Shown: one piece after another, positions 12,401-24,400 of the stretch
Position numbering within the stretch: position 1 is the first letter of the stretch
Layout of the letters: each line of letters starts with the position of its first letter
NCBI RefSeq assembly: GCF_021018805.1
Contig: NC_086283.1
Span: 57,923,775-57,987,774 of the forward strand
DNA from: Prinia subflava
Taxonomy: Eukaryota > Chordata > Aves > Passeriformes > Cisticolidae
DNA: 64,000 nt
Direction of reading: 5' to 3'
Translations under genes and position numbers: made by a program
The notes under the pieces: generated by a model
What the model was told of the DNA's origin: nothing
Database searches by the model: none
The model's input: only the letters and a program-made list of their open reading frames with translations

Positions 12401-15400
12401 AACAAAAATAGGGTAGACTGCTGTTTGTAACTCGTATAAACTTTATGCAGGGAAGATAGAGTTTTTCATATATGATAAGATAGAGGTTTTTTACAATAAC
12501 AAGATAGAACTTGAGGCTAGCAAGATAGTGTTTTGCGTTAATAGATATGTTATGTGCGTAGGTTCTGATACTGTTTTTCGTAGTTTTACGAACTTTAGAA
12601 TTGTACCTAGATTGGTTAGTGTGTAGATAAAAAATATGAATATGCATTTTGCAATTGGGGATAAAAAGCCTCAGGGTTGGAGGTGGAGGCATCGATTGAT
12701 CGATCAATTCGATCCATCGATCCAACCTCCACTTTCTGCAACCTGAGGAACGATCCTTGACAGAGAGCCGAGACGGGATTTTAAGGTATTATACATCGCG
12801 GTCCCCGCACTAAGGGACCTGGGCCCCGGGGTCCCCCCTTTTCCCCTGCAGCACTTGCTACCGGTGTGCTGGTTGGGACAGTCGGGGACTCTGTGTGGGG
12901 AGGGACCCCGGGGCCCCACTGTCTTCGCGATCCCGCGGACGGGAACCCTGCACGGCTCGGACCCTCCATCTGCCCTCGCGATCCCGCGGACGGGAACCCT
13001 GCGCGGCTCGGACCCTCCATCTGCCCTCGCGGTCCCCCGGACGGGAACCCTGTTTGGCTCGGGCCCCCATTGCCCTCGGGAACCCTGCGTGGCTCGGGCC
13101 CCCACTGCCCTCGCGATCCCCCGGACGGGAGCTCTGTGTGGTTCGGGATTTCCCGTTGCGTCCGCGTCCCTGTGGCCGAGGGCTCTGTGTGGGTTTGGAA
13201 TTTCGGGGTCCCTTTTGTTACTACGATCCCTGTGGCTGAGATCCCTGTCTGAAATTTGTGATCGATTCCTCTCTGTTAATGTGATCCCAGTGATTGAAAA
13301 TGCAGACAGTAATAAGAGGTTGCTTTACCCTGAGGCTATGAATTATATGTTCTGTCTATAGTTTTATTAGAGCTCTGTTTGTTAGGAATCTTATGCTTTG
13401 TTCGCTGTTTCATTTGAGTTGTATGTGTTAAGATTTCTATGCTTTAGTTATTGTCTTGTTCAGACTTTCTTTGCCTAGGTTTGTAACTGGTTGTAGAATA
13501 AGGCCGCTCTTAGAACTCTCGTGCCTTCAGATATGTGCTTTTGTATAAATAAACTACTTTATTTAGATACTAAGATGTGGTAAGATCTTTAGAGACTTTA
13601 TACCCGTACCCAGCCTAGGCATGTTTCTTCTCCTTCTTACCATTTAAAGAAGTCTCAGTTACCATTGTGACGTAAAACACTTGCTGAAAACAGGGTACCT
13701 TGTGTTCAATTCTTACTACTGAAGTAGGTGTGAAATCTTCAGAATAAAGTTCAATGAATTCAAAGACGTGGTCGCATGTTCTGGAGACTGTTGATTTTAC
13801 AGTTAAGCAACTTCATTTTAATTAAGACTACACAAATTTCTGAAGCTTTTTCTGTGTAATAGTCACATAATTGGGATACTCCTGCAAAATATAAAGCTTA
13901 ACTTGGCTATGCTGTGCTCTGTTGTTGACATACTAAACTGCACTCTTACATCTGTGTGTGTATGGTGAGATCCATGCTCCTAATGTTGCATTTTAATTTA
14001 GACAAATAAGTTGAGTCGTGTTGGTAGTAAGAAGTCAATATCTGAAAGTCCTCCCAAGGGAATGGGTGTGAGTACTGTTGGTTTTTTGCTCTTAATAGTT
14101 TTGTGCCAGTGTTGCAAGTTGCTGCTTAACCTCGATGTTACAGCATTGAAGGGATAATGGTTTTATGTTCTACAGCTGTCCTATTAGTTGGTCCTTTATC
14201 TTGATACCAAAAAAAAATCTGTTAGAATGATTACATGTTTTCTTGCTTGAAGCTGCTGGATGTAATCAACAAATAGTATTTGACACTTCTCATCTCTATA
14301 AAGGACTACAATCGTCACAAATTTCAGTAAGCAATCATTATTAGCTCTGAATGTAAATTTCTGCCGTAATTAGTTTGACTGCAGCAGGATTACCACCTGA
14401 GCTTTACACGATGAAGTATGTCCTTCCAAAGGTGCAAAAAATTTTGAAATTGTGTCCATTTGTCTACATCTTTATGCAAGGTTTCTCAAGGCTGAGGATT
14501 TTGGGGTTTTTTTATGCTTTTTCTAGTGAGATTCAAACTTCCTTGTGGTTTCAGTTTGAGACAGTGAATCATTATCATTGCTAGGACACTGGTTATGCCA
14601 TTCTGCGTGAATACTGTTGAATTGCCTTGCATTCAGAAGATTTTTCTTCCCTAATCTAAAATCCTCCTGACTATCCTTGTATATTACATATACATTTATA
14701 TATACAATGTATATTTTTAATCATTCCCTCTAACCTCCATCATTACTAGCAAGCAGCAAAGAATCAAAACTTAATGTTCTTTCTTGGTGTTTCAAAATTT
14801 GAGTGCTGTATGTTAGGTCTGCTCTCCTAAGCAGTGTCTTGAAATTGTGTTGGGATGTAAAAGTTTTGTTAGTGCCTCTGAATTAATTAAATATGCATCG
14901 TAGTGTTTTGATGACACTTTGATATTCTGGAGTTAATAGCCTACTGAGATATTAAAGTTAGGCGTATCTAAATCAAATTCTGTTGGTGACATTTGTTCTT
15001 TGCCAATCCAGCAGTGCAGAGCTGTGTAGTTACACTCAAGGTTGTTGGCCTGCACTGGGTCGCTTCAGTTTTTTTCTCACTTTTTCATTCTGCAACACAG
15101 CAAATATAACAGAAATAAAAAAAATAATAGTGGTCTTAAATTAGTTAATTGTTGACATAATGGGGATGGTTAGGTAAAGGTGCAGGGAATAGACCTAAGT
15201 ATCACTGGGAGATTTTTTGAAAAGGCTGCACTTTTAAACTATACACTATTGTATGAGAGGGATGAGTAATGATTAATGCCTTGCTCGCTATGGGAATGCT
15301 GGAAGTGAATTTTTGGAATAATTGTTTAAATGAGGAAAGAGATTCAGGTACCCTCATTGTTGAGTGCAGGTTGCTCAGGGTGCAGCTGCAGTAGGAGCTG

Positions 15401-18400
15401 CAGGTTGAGCTCTGGCTGGGAGCCTGAGGCAAGAGGTCAGGAGTTGCCAATGTTTGGCACAGTAAAGAGCACAGTGACTTGTGACTCAGCCAGATGACTG
15501 AACACCAAGACACAGCAGGAGCCAAGGACTCAGCAGGAAGACCCCAGATTTTGGCACCCATAGACTGTGAGAGTATGAAAGCCCACCATTTCCTTTCTTG
15601 GGAGTCCCTCCTGGCAGGCAGCAGCTCCAGTTGTTACTCAGTTGCTGTAGAAGGATTAAATTACTTAAAGCAGCCATAGATCTGGGACTCTGCTATGGGA
15701 AACCTGGGGTCCAACTGGTGAGGAAGGAAACCTGGTTTGACTGTGTGAGTGTAGGATGTGTAGGGAGTCAAGCAGGGCACCCATTGGTTCTCCAGCTGCA
15801 CAGGGGCTTCAGTCCTGGCACTGATAAGTCTGGTGGTGGTTTGAGTGTGACTACCAAGGTCCTTCCTGAGTGACTAGACAGGGAAGTGTTCTTGACACTG
15901 TCCATATGGAATTTGGGTATTGGGCAGCATGGCCATCTGTGCAGATAGTAACATGCCAGAGTTATGTAATTTAAACTTTGATGTTCAACTAGTAGTCTTT
16001 CTTTTAAGCATTGATATATTCTTCATTAAAAATATTAATGTATCCTCATTCGGCTTTCGAACTGACACCCTACTGTGCGTTTTTATTAGTAAGAGGAGGG
16101 GCTAGAGAAGTGGGTTAAAGATTAAAGGCATCTGTACAAAATCCCACAGATGGTTTTAGTGCAACCGATTTAAATGACTTAGTGCTTAAACACAGTATCT
16201 GATCTGAAAGCTCTGCTCTGAAACTCTTGAAATGTGAATGTAACAAGCCTCAGAGAGAAAAAATGAAGCAGTATGCATAGTGGTGGATGCCACCTGAGAG
16301 ATCTGGCTTTTAGACTTAAGACTTGAATGCTTATATCTCCCAGTATTAACACCAATGTGTTCTCTTTCAGTTATGCAAAAGGAGACTTGGATATATCATA
16401 CATCACTTCCAGAATTGCTGGTATGATATATATATATCTTTCTTAAACATAATTTCTCCTTGATCCTAATATATGAAAAATTTCAATTGCTGTTTGTTCT
16501 GTCTTCAGTGATGTCCTTTCCAGCTGAAGGTGTAGAATCTGCCATCAAAAATAACATAGAAGATGTGCGGTTGTGTCTGGACTCTAAACATCCTGGCCAT
16601 TATGCTGTGTACAATCTTTCTCCAAGAACATACAGGCCTTCAAGATTCCATAATAGGGTGTGTATAGTTTTTGTGTATTTCTCTAAAAGGCCTTGAAACA
16701 CCATGTTTTCATTATACCTTCAGCTTTTTATTGTAAAATAGGTTAAAATAGGTTAATCAAGAAGATTACGAAAGAATAAGTATAAATACAAGGTCAAAGA
16801 GTAACCTATATTCTCCTTGTCTTTGCTTTAAACCCATGCTTAACTGGTAGGGAGTAATTTAATCCTACTGACTAAAATCTGTTTTTTCAAGTGATACATT
16901 TGAAAATATGCCCATGTACCTTATGTGTTTCAAATTTAAGCAGAGAATACTTGAAGTAACTAAAGTCTTACTAAAATGTCAATCTCTCCTATATTCTACT
17001 GTTTTCCTTTATCAAGGACATAGTGACTGGTTTGCATGACCTGTTCACTGGGGTTTCTCCTTGTCCCACTGCCTACCATTTGATTCAGCCATAGCTGACT
17101 GATTGTTCTCACCATCATCAGTATTGTTTTAGCTTAACTGAGCCTCCTGGCAATTTCTCTGATACTAATATGAAGGCATTTGCCTAATTCAGCAACAAGG
17201 TATTGTGGACATGTGTTAGGTGCTGAGATACTGCAGTGTCTGCTCCTAAGTAAACCTCAACTGTCCCTTAAGAGGCTCAACAGTCGGGACTGTTACTGTG
17301 TTGTGAGTTGTCCACCTCAACAGTCTGTAGGCATCATGTCCCTTCCACACAATACTGTGTGCCAAGAAGAGAGTCTGGAATGATTATTTGTTACAGAATA
17401 ATAAAACCTTTTGGGCGTTACGCAGAGCTATCCTTAGCGTTATTTCAGTTGTCAGAATTGACTTAACATGTCAGAATGAGGTATATTTGATGTATTCTTT
17501 CTAGTGCTGTCACTTCCTTTTGTTTCCTTGTAAATGTGACAAAGTATTATCACACCTGAAAGAAATCATTACTGCCTCTTTGGATGAATGCAGTCAGCTT
17601 CTTCATCTGTATCTGGTTCAGTATGAGGTTCAGGCAGAGGCTATTGAAGACGGAAAACAAAAAACAAACAAAAAACCACAACTTGATTATGCAGCAAATT
17701 TTCTACCTGATTATTTGTAGCAGGTACCTCAAAGCAAAATGCAATTCTTGTTAGTACTAGATTGCTGGACTGATGTAATGAACTGATTTATTCCACGTCC
17801 TGCAAAGTGATCAGTCTCTGTTTATGGAATGATAAATTCTGTGACTGGGAATTTGCTTACCAATGGATTTTTTGGTTATGCAACTCTGAGGTGTCTATAC
17901 ATGTGGTATTTCTGATGTTTTGGTACTAAGACTGGTAATATGATCTTGGTTTTGTCGGGAAGTCATGGTAGGCCATAATTAGTTGAAACATTACAGGTTC
18001 ATATCCACTGTGTCTATGAGTATGTAGGAAGGCAGTTATTTTATTTCGAAACAAACGCTAATTGTATTTGGAACTCTGCCTGTTCTTGAAATTGACATGT
18101 CCAGCAATACTGACTAAATTCATGGTTCAATGCTGGGTGAGAGCAGCCATGTACCAACCTAAAGAAGCTTAGTTTTACTTTCATGCCTGCAAAAGATGAT
18201 TATGGCAAGCCTTCAAACATGATAAGAGGAGAACTCTCAGGGTTGCTTTTCCCTGAGATTCTCCTCGGGGTTGCTATTCCCCGAGGTAATAAGGTTTTTC
18301 GTCTTCTCGTTGCCCTAAGTGTTTCACACCGAAGGTAGAGACGACAAGCTGAGTCCGCCAGTGCATGTTTCCAAGGTTGTTTATTCTTCATTATCTTAGT

Positions 18401-21400
18401 TCTTTCTCAGCTCTGCAAGGCATCCCCAGCAGAGCAGGACACGCGGCGGACTGGGCGGATCAGAGGATGCTGGACCTTTTGTACCATTCCCCTGATCCAA
18501 CCACCATCCAAAATGTACTTTTTATTTACAGAATCATACCAATACTTACTACCTATGTTAACATGTGAGTTCTACTCTAAACCAGTCCTTGAGATCCAAC
18601 TCAGCAGGAAATGGGGGACGAGAGCAAGAACAAGGAGCACAACGGCCACTCCCCAATTCCTCCATCTTGCCTCTTCAAACCCATATACTGAGAATCCTAG
18701 ATTCTACATTTACATTCTATGATAAACTAAATACTACTTATTTTGAATTCTCTCAGCTTGTGATTCTTCATACAATGTGGGCATTCACTCCCATGGCCAG
18801 GGATCAGAGGCAGTGTCCTCCTGGGCTCTGTGTGAGGCTCTGACCCCCTTGTACAGATCCCAGACCCCCCTGTCTGGTCTCCAAACCCTCCAGGGTGGCC
18901 AGAGGGATGTTCTAGACTCCGACAGAGAACAGCTTCTAAAAATTCTTAATTCTGACAATTTGCATAGAAGGTATTTATGAAATTACATATTATTGGTTTC
19001 TTGCTGTTTGTTATCTGTATGGAACTTCCACAATTTCTTTAATCTTGGTTAAAATTAATGGTAGTTTTGAAGTCTTCTCTACGAGTCCTTCTTGTTATAG
19101 GTTGCTCTGAGAGTTTGTGAACTGTCCATCATTCTGCTAATTGTCAGGACACTTAGAGCTTAAAACACAACTGAAGAAATGGAAAGTAATGTTGTTTTTG
19201 TTACATCATGTAGGAAACCCACCTACAGTACTAGGTGTACTAGTACATGTAGGAAACCCATCTACCCACTATTGAGTAGAAAGTAAACTGTAAATTAAAA
19301 GGAAAAAGTCAGTACTTTTTGCTTTTTTGAATACACATTTTTTTTTAGGTTGTGTTCTGGTCTGAAGCTGCAGTGCTTCAATGTGATTCTTTTGCAGTGT
19401 TGTGATTTAACTTCAGCCAGCATCCAAGCCCCAAACAGCTGCTTGCTTATTCCTCCCTGGTAGAACTGGGGAGGGAATCTCAAGGTAAAAATGAGAACTT
19501 GTGGGTTGAAATAAAAGCAGTTTAATAGGTAAAGTGAAAAGCACAGTTGCAAGCAAAGCAAAACAAGGAATTTATCCACCATTTCTCATGGGCAGGCAGG
19601 TGTACAGCCATCTCCAGGAATGCAGGGCTTCATCATGCATTGTGATTACTTTGGAAGATAAATGCCATTGCTCTAAATGTTTCCTCTTCCATCCTTTTTC
19701 TCTCAGCTTTATGGGTTGAGCATGATGTCCTATGGTATGGAATATTCCTTTGATTAGCTGGGGTCACCTGTCCTGGCTGTGTACCCTCCCAGCTTCTTGT
19801 GCACCCCAAGCCTGCTCACTGGTGAGGTGATGTGAGAGAAAGAAAAAAACCTTAGCTCTGTCTAAGTTGTGCTTACCAAGAAAATAAAAATTCCTGTGTT
19901 ATCAATACTGTTTCCCTCACAAATATAAAACACAGCCTCCTTTTAATTACTATGGAGAAAACTACTCTAGCTGAAACCACCACACACTACTGTTGTAATA
20001 TTTAAGATGTACTGAAGCCCACATTGAATTGTATGGTGAACAGGAATATAAAGGAATTTTTGCCTTAGCTTTTCTTTGTTTGCTGATGACTTTACATAAG
20101 CTTGCACTAACAAAGGAATCTGCAATTTAAATCTCTTGCAAAGTGATAGTTTTTGAAATGGCCTTACTTTTTAATTAAAATACTAGAGTAGAATGAAAAG
20201 TTGTAGGAGACTTTATTTCAGCCTTCTTTTCTGTGCTTGGCACAAACACAGTTTTTTGTGATAATAAGCTCAGGTAATTCATCTCAAAGTAACCCTTGAA
20301 TGCTTTATCTAGATAGAAAGACATATTGCTGGTAGGAAAAATTGGTCTTCAATATCTGGCAGTTGCAGTTGAGACTCAAAACAAATAGAGAAAGCTTCAT
20401 TTGTAACTTGCTGCCTTGATCCTGAATATATCTACTTTTTAGGTGTTTCAAGTGCCCCGAGAATCAAGTTTCATATACTACATTCGTAGTGGACAGTTTA
20501 TTTTAAGGATATAGATTCTTAGCAGTGAAGCTGATCTTTTGTTAGTGTTTTGAAGCAGTAATAGTAAATGGAATATTATAAAGGACAAATATTAAAAGAA
20601 GCCTAATCTTTGTGGTTTCTTTTTGTTTGGTTTGGGTTTGGTTTTTTGGGTGTTGTTTTTGGGTTTTTGTTGGGGTTTTTTTGGTTGGTTTTTTTTGCTA
20701 AAGTATATGTGCACAAATTAAGTTGAAAGCTGTTTTATTTTACTCCTTGCTCTAAGAATATTTCAGATAGTAATCTGAGTTCTTTATACTTCTTTTGCTG
20801 CAGATTTGTAGACAGTGATGCCTTTAGAGACTACCTAGAATAGAGACTTGACAATGTTAAAGGAATAAAGTAGGTATTTGTTAAAAGACCTTCAAAGGAT
20901 ACACCTTGGGCAGTACAGGAGCGTGGCCCAGGCTACACCCAAGATGGACAATGGGTCACACTTTTTCACACTTTTATAAGTTTTGGTCCATTTACATATT
21001 GGGGTTGATTGTCCAGTACAGCTCCAGGTTATGAAGTCCCATCCTCCTAGATTGCTCTCCTCAGTTCATTGTTGTTTACACTTTTTGGGCCTAAAGCTGC
21101 AACACTGTCCTTGGTTTTCGGGCTGGAAAAGGATTGTTTTTGTCTGACTAAACTGTGAGGAGAACTTGCTAACACTTATGAAGTTCAGAGATATATACTA
21201 ATGCAAAATATGAAAAGCTGAAAAATATGAAAGCTAAAGCTTGAGGCATCAACAGAACAGAAGTTTTGTTGCACTTCATCCTAAAAAGTGGTGTTTACAC
21301 TACTTTTCTTGAATATCTTGTTTAATTTCAACATGAAGGTTGCATTAAAGTGTAAAAATATCTTGTAGACATTTGCGTAACCCAAGTTGTGTGTTTGTGG

Positions 21401-24400
21401 CAATATAATACTGTTTCTCATGTCGACTGTCTCTTGTCTCTCTCATTGCAGGTTTCTGAATGTGGCTGGCCAGCAAGGCGAGCACCGAATCTTCAGAATC
21501 TCTATAGCATATGCAAGAACATGCATTTGTGGTTGAAACAAGACCAGAAAAATGTTTGCATCGTGCATTGCCTTGTAAGACATTGATTTAAGTCTGAAAT
21601 GCTTTGTTTAATAGAGCTTTAAATGGTGAATAAGGGTGCTAGTATCCATTCAGTTTGTGACTGTTACTGGCTTTCTTTACTGGAACCCCGGGGTCAGTTC
21701 CTTCCTGCTGTGTTTATAGGGAAGTTGCATAAATTTTCTCCCTAGGGAAATTGGTAGGGTAATGTAGCCCTTGCTTACTTGCACTTAGAATGGAAGGCAT
21801 TATACAGGCAGTATTAAGGCAAAGTAGCCCTTAGAAGAAAAAGAAAAATTTGCTCTACTCTTATAGTAGAGTACCATTTTTTTGCACCATTTTTTATTTT
21901 CTGTGTGATGGGTGGGTGTACACTGCGTGTCCCATTACTGTCCATTTAGAATGTGATCTGTGGCCACAGAATTTCAGAAACTGACTGTAATACTTCTGGT
22001 TTACTTGCTTTTGCTGGCAGCAGATTGCTCTGTAGATTTCATTATTCTCCAAACCATTATTAACTTTGATATAACCAAAAAAGCAATAAAACTGTCTATA
22101 GAGCCACCTCATTTCAAATATGGTGGGGAGGAGGAATGAATTCAAAGAATACTTTGCTCAGAATTTGAAAATTAGGTCACTCTTACATTTGTTTAAGAGA
22201 CTTGCATGTGAAATTTCAACATTCTTATTTTGGTGTGGAGTAAAAAGCAAAACGTGACTATGTGACAATGCTTGAAATGCTGCTGGAAAGCATTCAAAAG
22301 CTGCCTGGGAATACGGTATAGCCATCAATAGGGAATATCACTATCAGAGTGAAAACCAGGATCTGTTAATCTGGCAAACCATATTTGTGTGTTATGTAGT
22401 GTTTTGCAAGTAAAAAGCCAGTTCATGTCAGCTCCTGAAAGCCGTTATAATTTTCAGTGCTGCTGTGAGGTTAGGCATCTAATTCTATATTAATGCAGTA
22501 CTTCTGTTACCTTGGTGTCACATGATTGCTGGTCAAGTAGGTAAGAAGCAGATGTGATGAATTAGCACCAGTTTTTGTAATATCTGCCCCTTGAACTCTT
22601 TTGTTCAAGGTAACTAACTCATTCCTTTTCCTCACATGTGAGGGAAACTTTTGTATATACATGGCTTTGTGCCAGATGTGATATAAAAAGTGTACACCAG
22701 AACTTAAAGAAACAAATGATAAAAATTCTATTCCATGTTGCTAGCAATCAAACCTGGAGAAGTCCTGTTCTGTCAACCATTATATCTTTCAAATCTTCTG
22801 CTTTTTATAATACAGGGCTGTATCTGGGATATGTGTGTAGCTGGGATTCCTGCAGAAGGAAGCTTAGTGTTTTAATCTATTTCTCTTAGTTTCTTGGCAA
22901 GTTGTTAACAGTCTTAGACAGAAGTCTAAAGAATTCAGTGTGGTTTAGTTCCTCTGAATATTTGTACTTCTCTTTTAGCAGAAGTCCATGGCTGTCAGTC
23001 AAAAATAGCAGTGTTCTGGGATTTCAGATAGCAGCCAGGAAACAAACCTAAAATATGGGAATTAGTGACAGTAAGGTAAAGAGCACTGATTGAAAATTTC
23101 AAACAGTGTTAGGCTAAAATAATTATTCACCTTTGAACAAGGAAGTAATATGTAGTATTCTTTTATGGTGTGGAAGTTAAATGAAAGCCGTTCACACTCA
23201 GATACAAATGTCAAATCAAATAATGGCACTAGACCTTGAACATCATGATGTTAAATAATAATAGGATAGGAGATACATAATGGGATGTTCATCAGTAAGT
23301 TGGATAATGCTTTTTCCAGTAGATTTACTAACAAGACTACTTTTTTTTTTTTTTACTAGGATGGAAGAGCAGCATCTGCTGTTGTAGTTTGTTCCTTTCT
23401 GTGTTTTTGTCGTCTCTTCACTACTGCTGAAGCTGCTGTTTATATGTTCAGTATGAAACGCTGTCCACCTGGCATTTGGCCTTCTCATAAAAGGTACAGT
23501 AAGGTCCTGTTGAAGCAAGTAGTTATTCAGTTCTGACTATGGTATGGGATGTCTTTAGAAAGATGAATTATTTCAATAATGTCTGTGTTCAAAGATCTGT
23601 TTTTCCAAGTACTTTGCTGTATCATGAGTTTTCTGAGCCAGTAAGTACCCATTGGAAATGGGTCAAGTATGCCCTGTGGTGAAGAAGTGTTAGGAATGAA
23701 AACAAGGGTATGCAGAGCTTTTGAATGGTTTCTTAATTACAAAATCCTTTTCCACATGTGTAAGACTTATTTCATGTTTCCTAGGTTATTTCAATAGCTT
23801 TTATTATGTCAGAACACTGCAAGCTCTGAGAGAATACCAGAAATTATTTCTGTCAGTTGGATAAAAATGCATAGTGCTTTTTTTTGGAGTGCATGCAGAG
23901 ATGACTTGCATGTACTTTAACAAAGGTTTTAAGCTGTTTATTTGATTTAATTTGGTTGATCTTATAACCATAAAGTAGGAATAACAAGTGATACTGGTAG
24001 AAAGAGCATTTCCTACAAAAAGGATTAGATTTTGAAGTGTGAGAAATGAAGTATTAGTTAAGAATAAACGACAGATTGTTTTTTCTACACATTTATTTCA
24101 TATGTACTTAAGGGGTTCTCCACAAAATAACATGTATTAATCAGGACAAATTCAAAGCCTTTAGGAAGATTTAAGTGTTTAGTTTGTTTTACAAGGCATT
24201 ATATGTGAAGCTATAGATACTTTTGTGTCATTCTGTCAGATTTGAAAATCTGTTTGCTGGAGGTGGTGATAAAATGTTCCCACTGTTTCACTGTTAACAC
24301 TTACAAATGCTTAATGACTGGGTAAGAACTGAAGTAACTTGCTTATGTGTTCACTTGTTTCTTAGAATTTTGTGCTCTGACTAAATTAGTACCTTCTGGT

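Larger units (their letters stand above)
12197..13621 (+). mobile_element. Solo LTR, ERVK-like, sense to GAK
   Basis: The element starts TGTCGGAGTCC at 12197 and ends CCTAGGCA at 13621 (TG...CA). It is flanked by a perfect 6-bp duplication, tgtttc, at 12191-12196 and 13622-13627. There is no second LTR, primer-binding site or coding interior, so it is a solo LTR left by recombination. The U3-like part (12197 to about 12690) is AT-rich, with a TATA-like ataaaa at 12661. The centre (about 12760-13260) is very GC- and CpG-rich with 51-bp repeats. The 3' part has AATAAA at 13549-13554. At 1,425 bp it is long for an avian LTR. The open frames on both strands of the GC core are composition artefacts. 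The 6-bp duplication fits ERVK/class II; the family name is inference. Confidence 0.9.
7179..16370 (+). other. GAK intron, 9.2 kb, the largest but TE-bearing
   Basis: This intron carries a reverse CR1 relic (about 11620-11860), a complete sense solo LTR (12197-13621), an exon-like island (14002-14067), a TA-rich patch (about 14680-14716) and a GC-richer block of unknown nature (about 15350-15900). The segments 7200-10400 and 10830-11610 show nothing I can identify. A minus-strand open frame of 111 codons (10478-10813) resembles no protein I know. Confidence 0.8.
16658..21451 (+). other. GAK intron, 4.8 kb, with two LTRs
   Basis: Contains an antisense solo LTR (18235-18924), a 20-bp near-direct repeat (19207-19265), a G/T-rich tract (about 20613-20698) and an ERVL-like LTR fragment (about 20816-21175). 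The stretches 16660-18220 and 19270-20600 show nothing I can name. Confidence 0.8.

Noticed and set aside
12704..13361. Several overlapping open frames of 70-168 codons on both strands in the GC-rich LTR core
   Set aside because: They arise from the 51-bp repeats and low stop density in GC-rich DNA. The products are Gly/Arg/Pro repeats with no domain, and the region is LTR.
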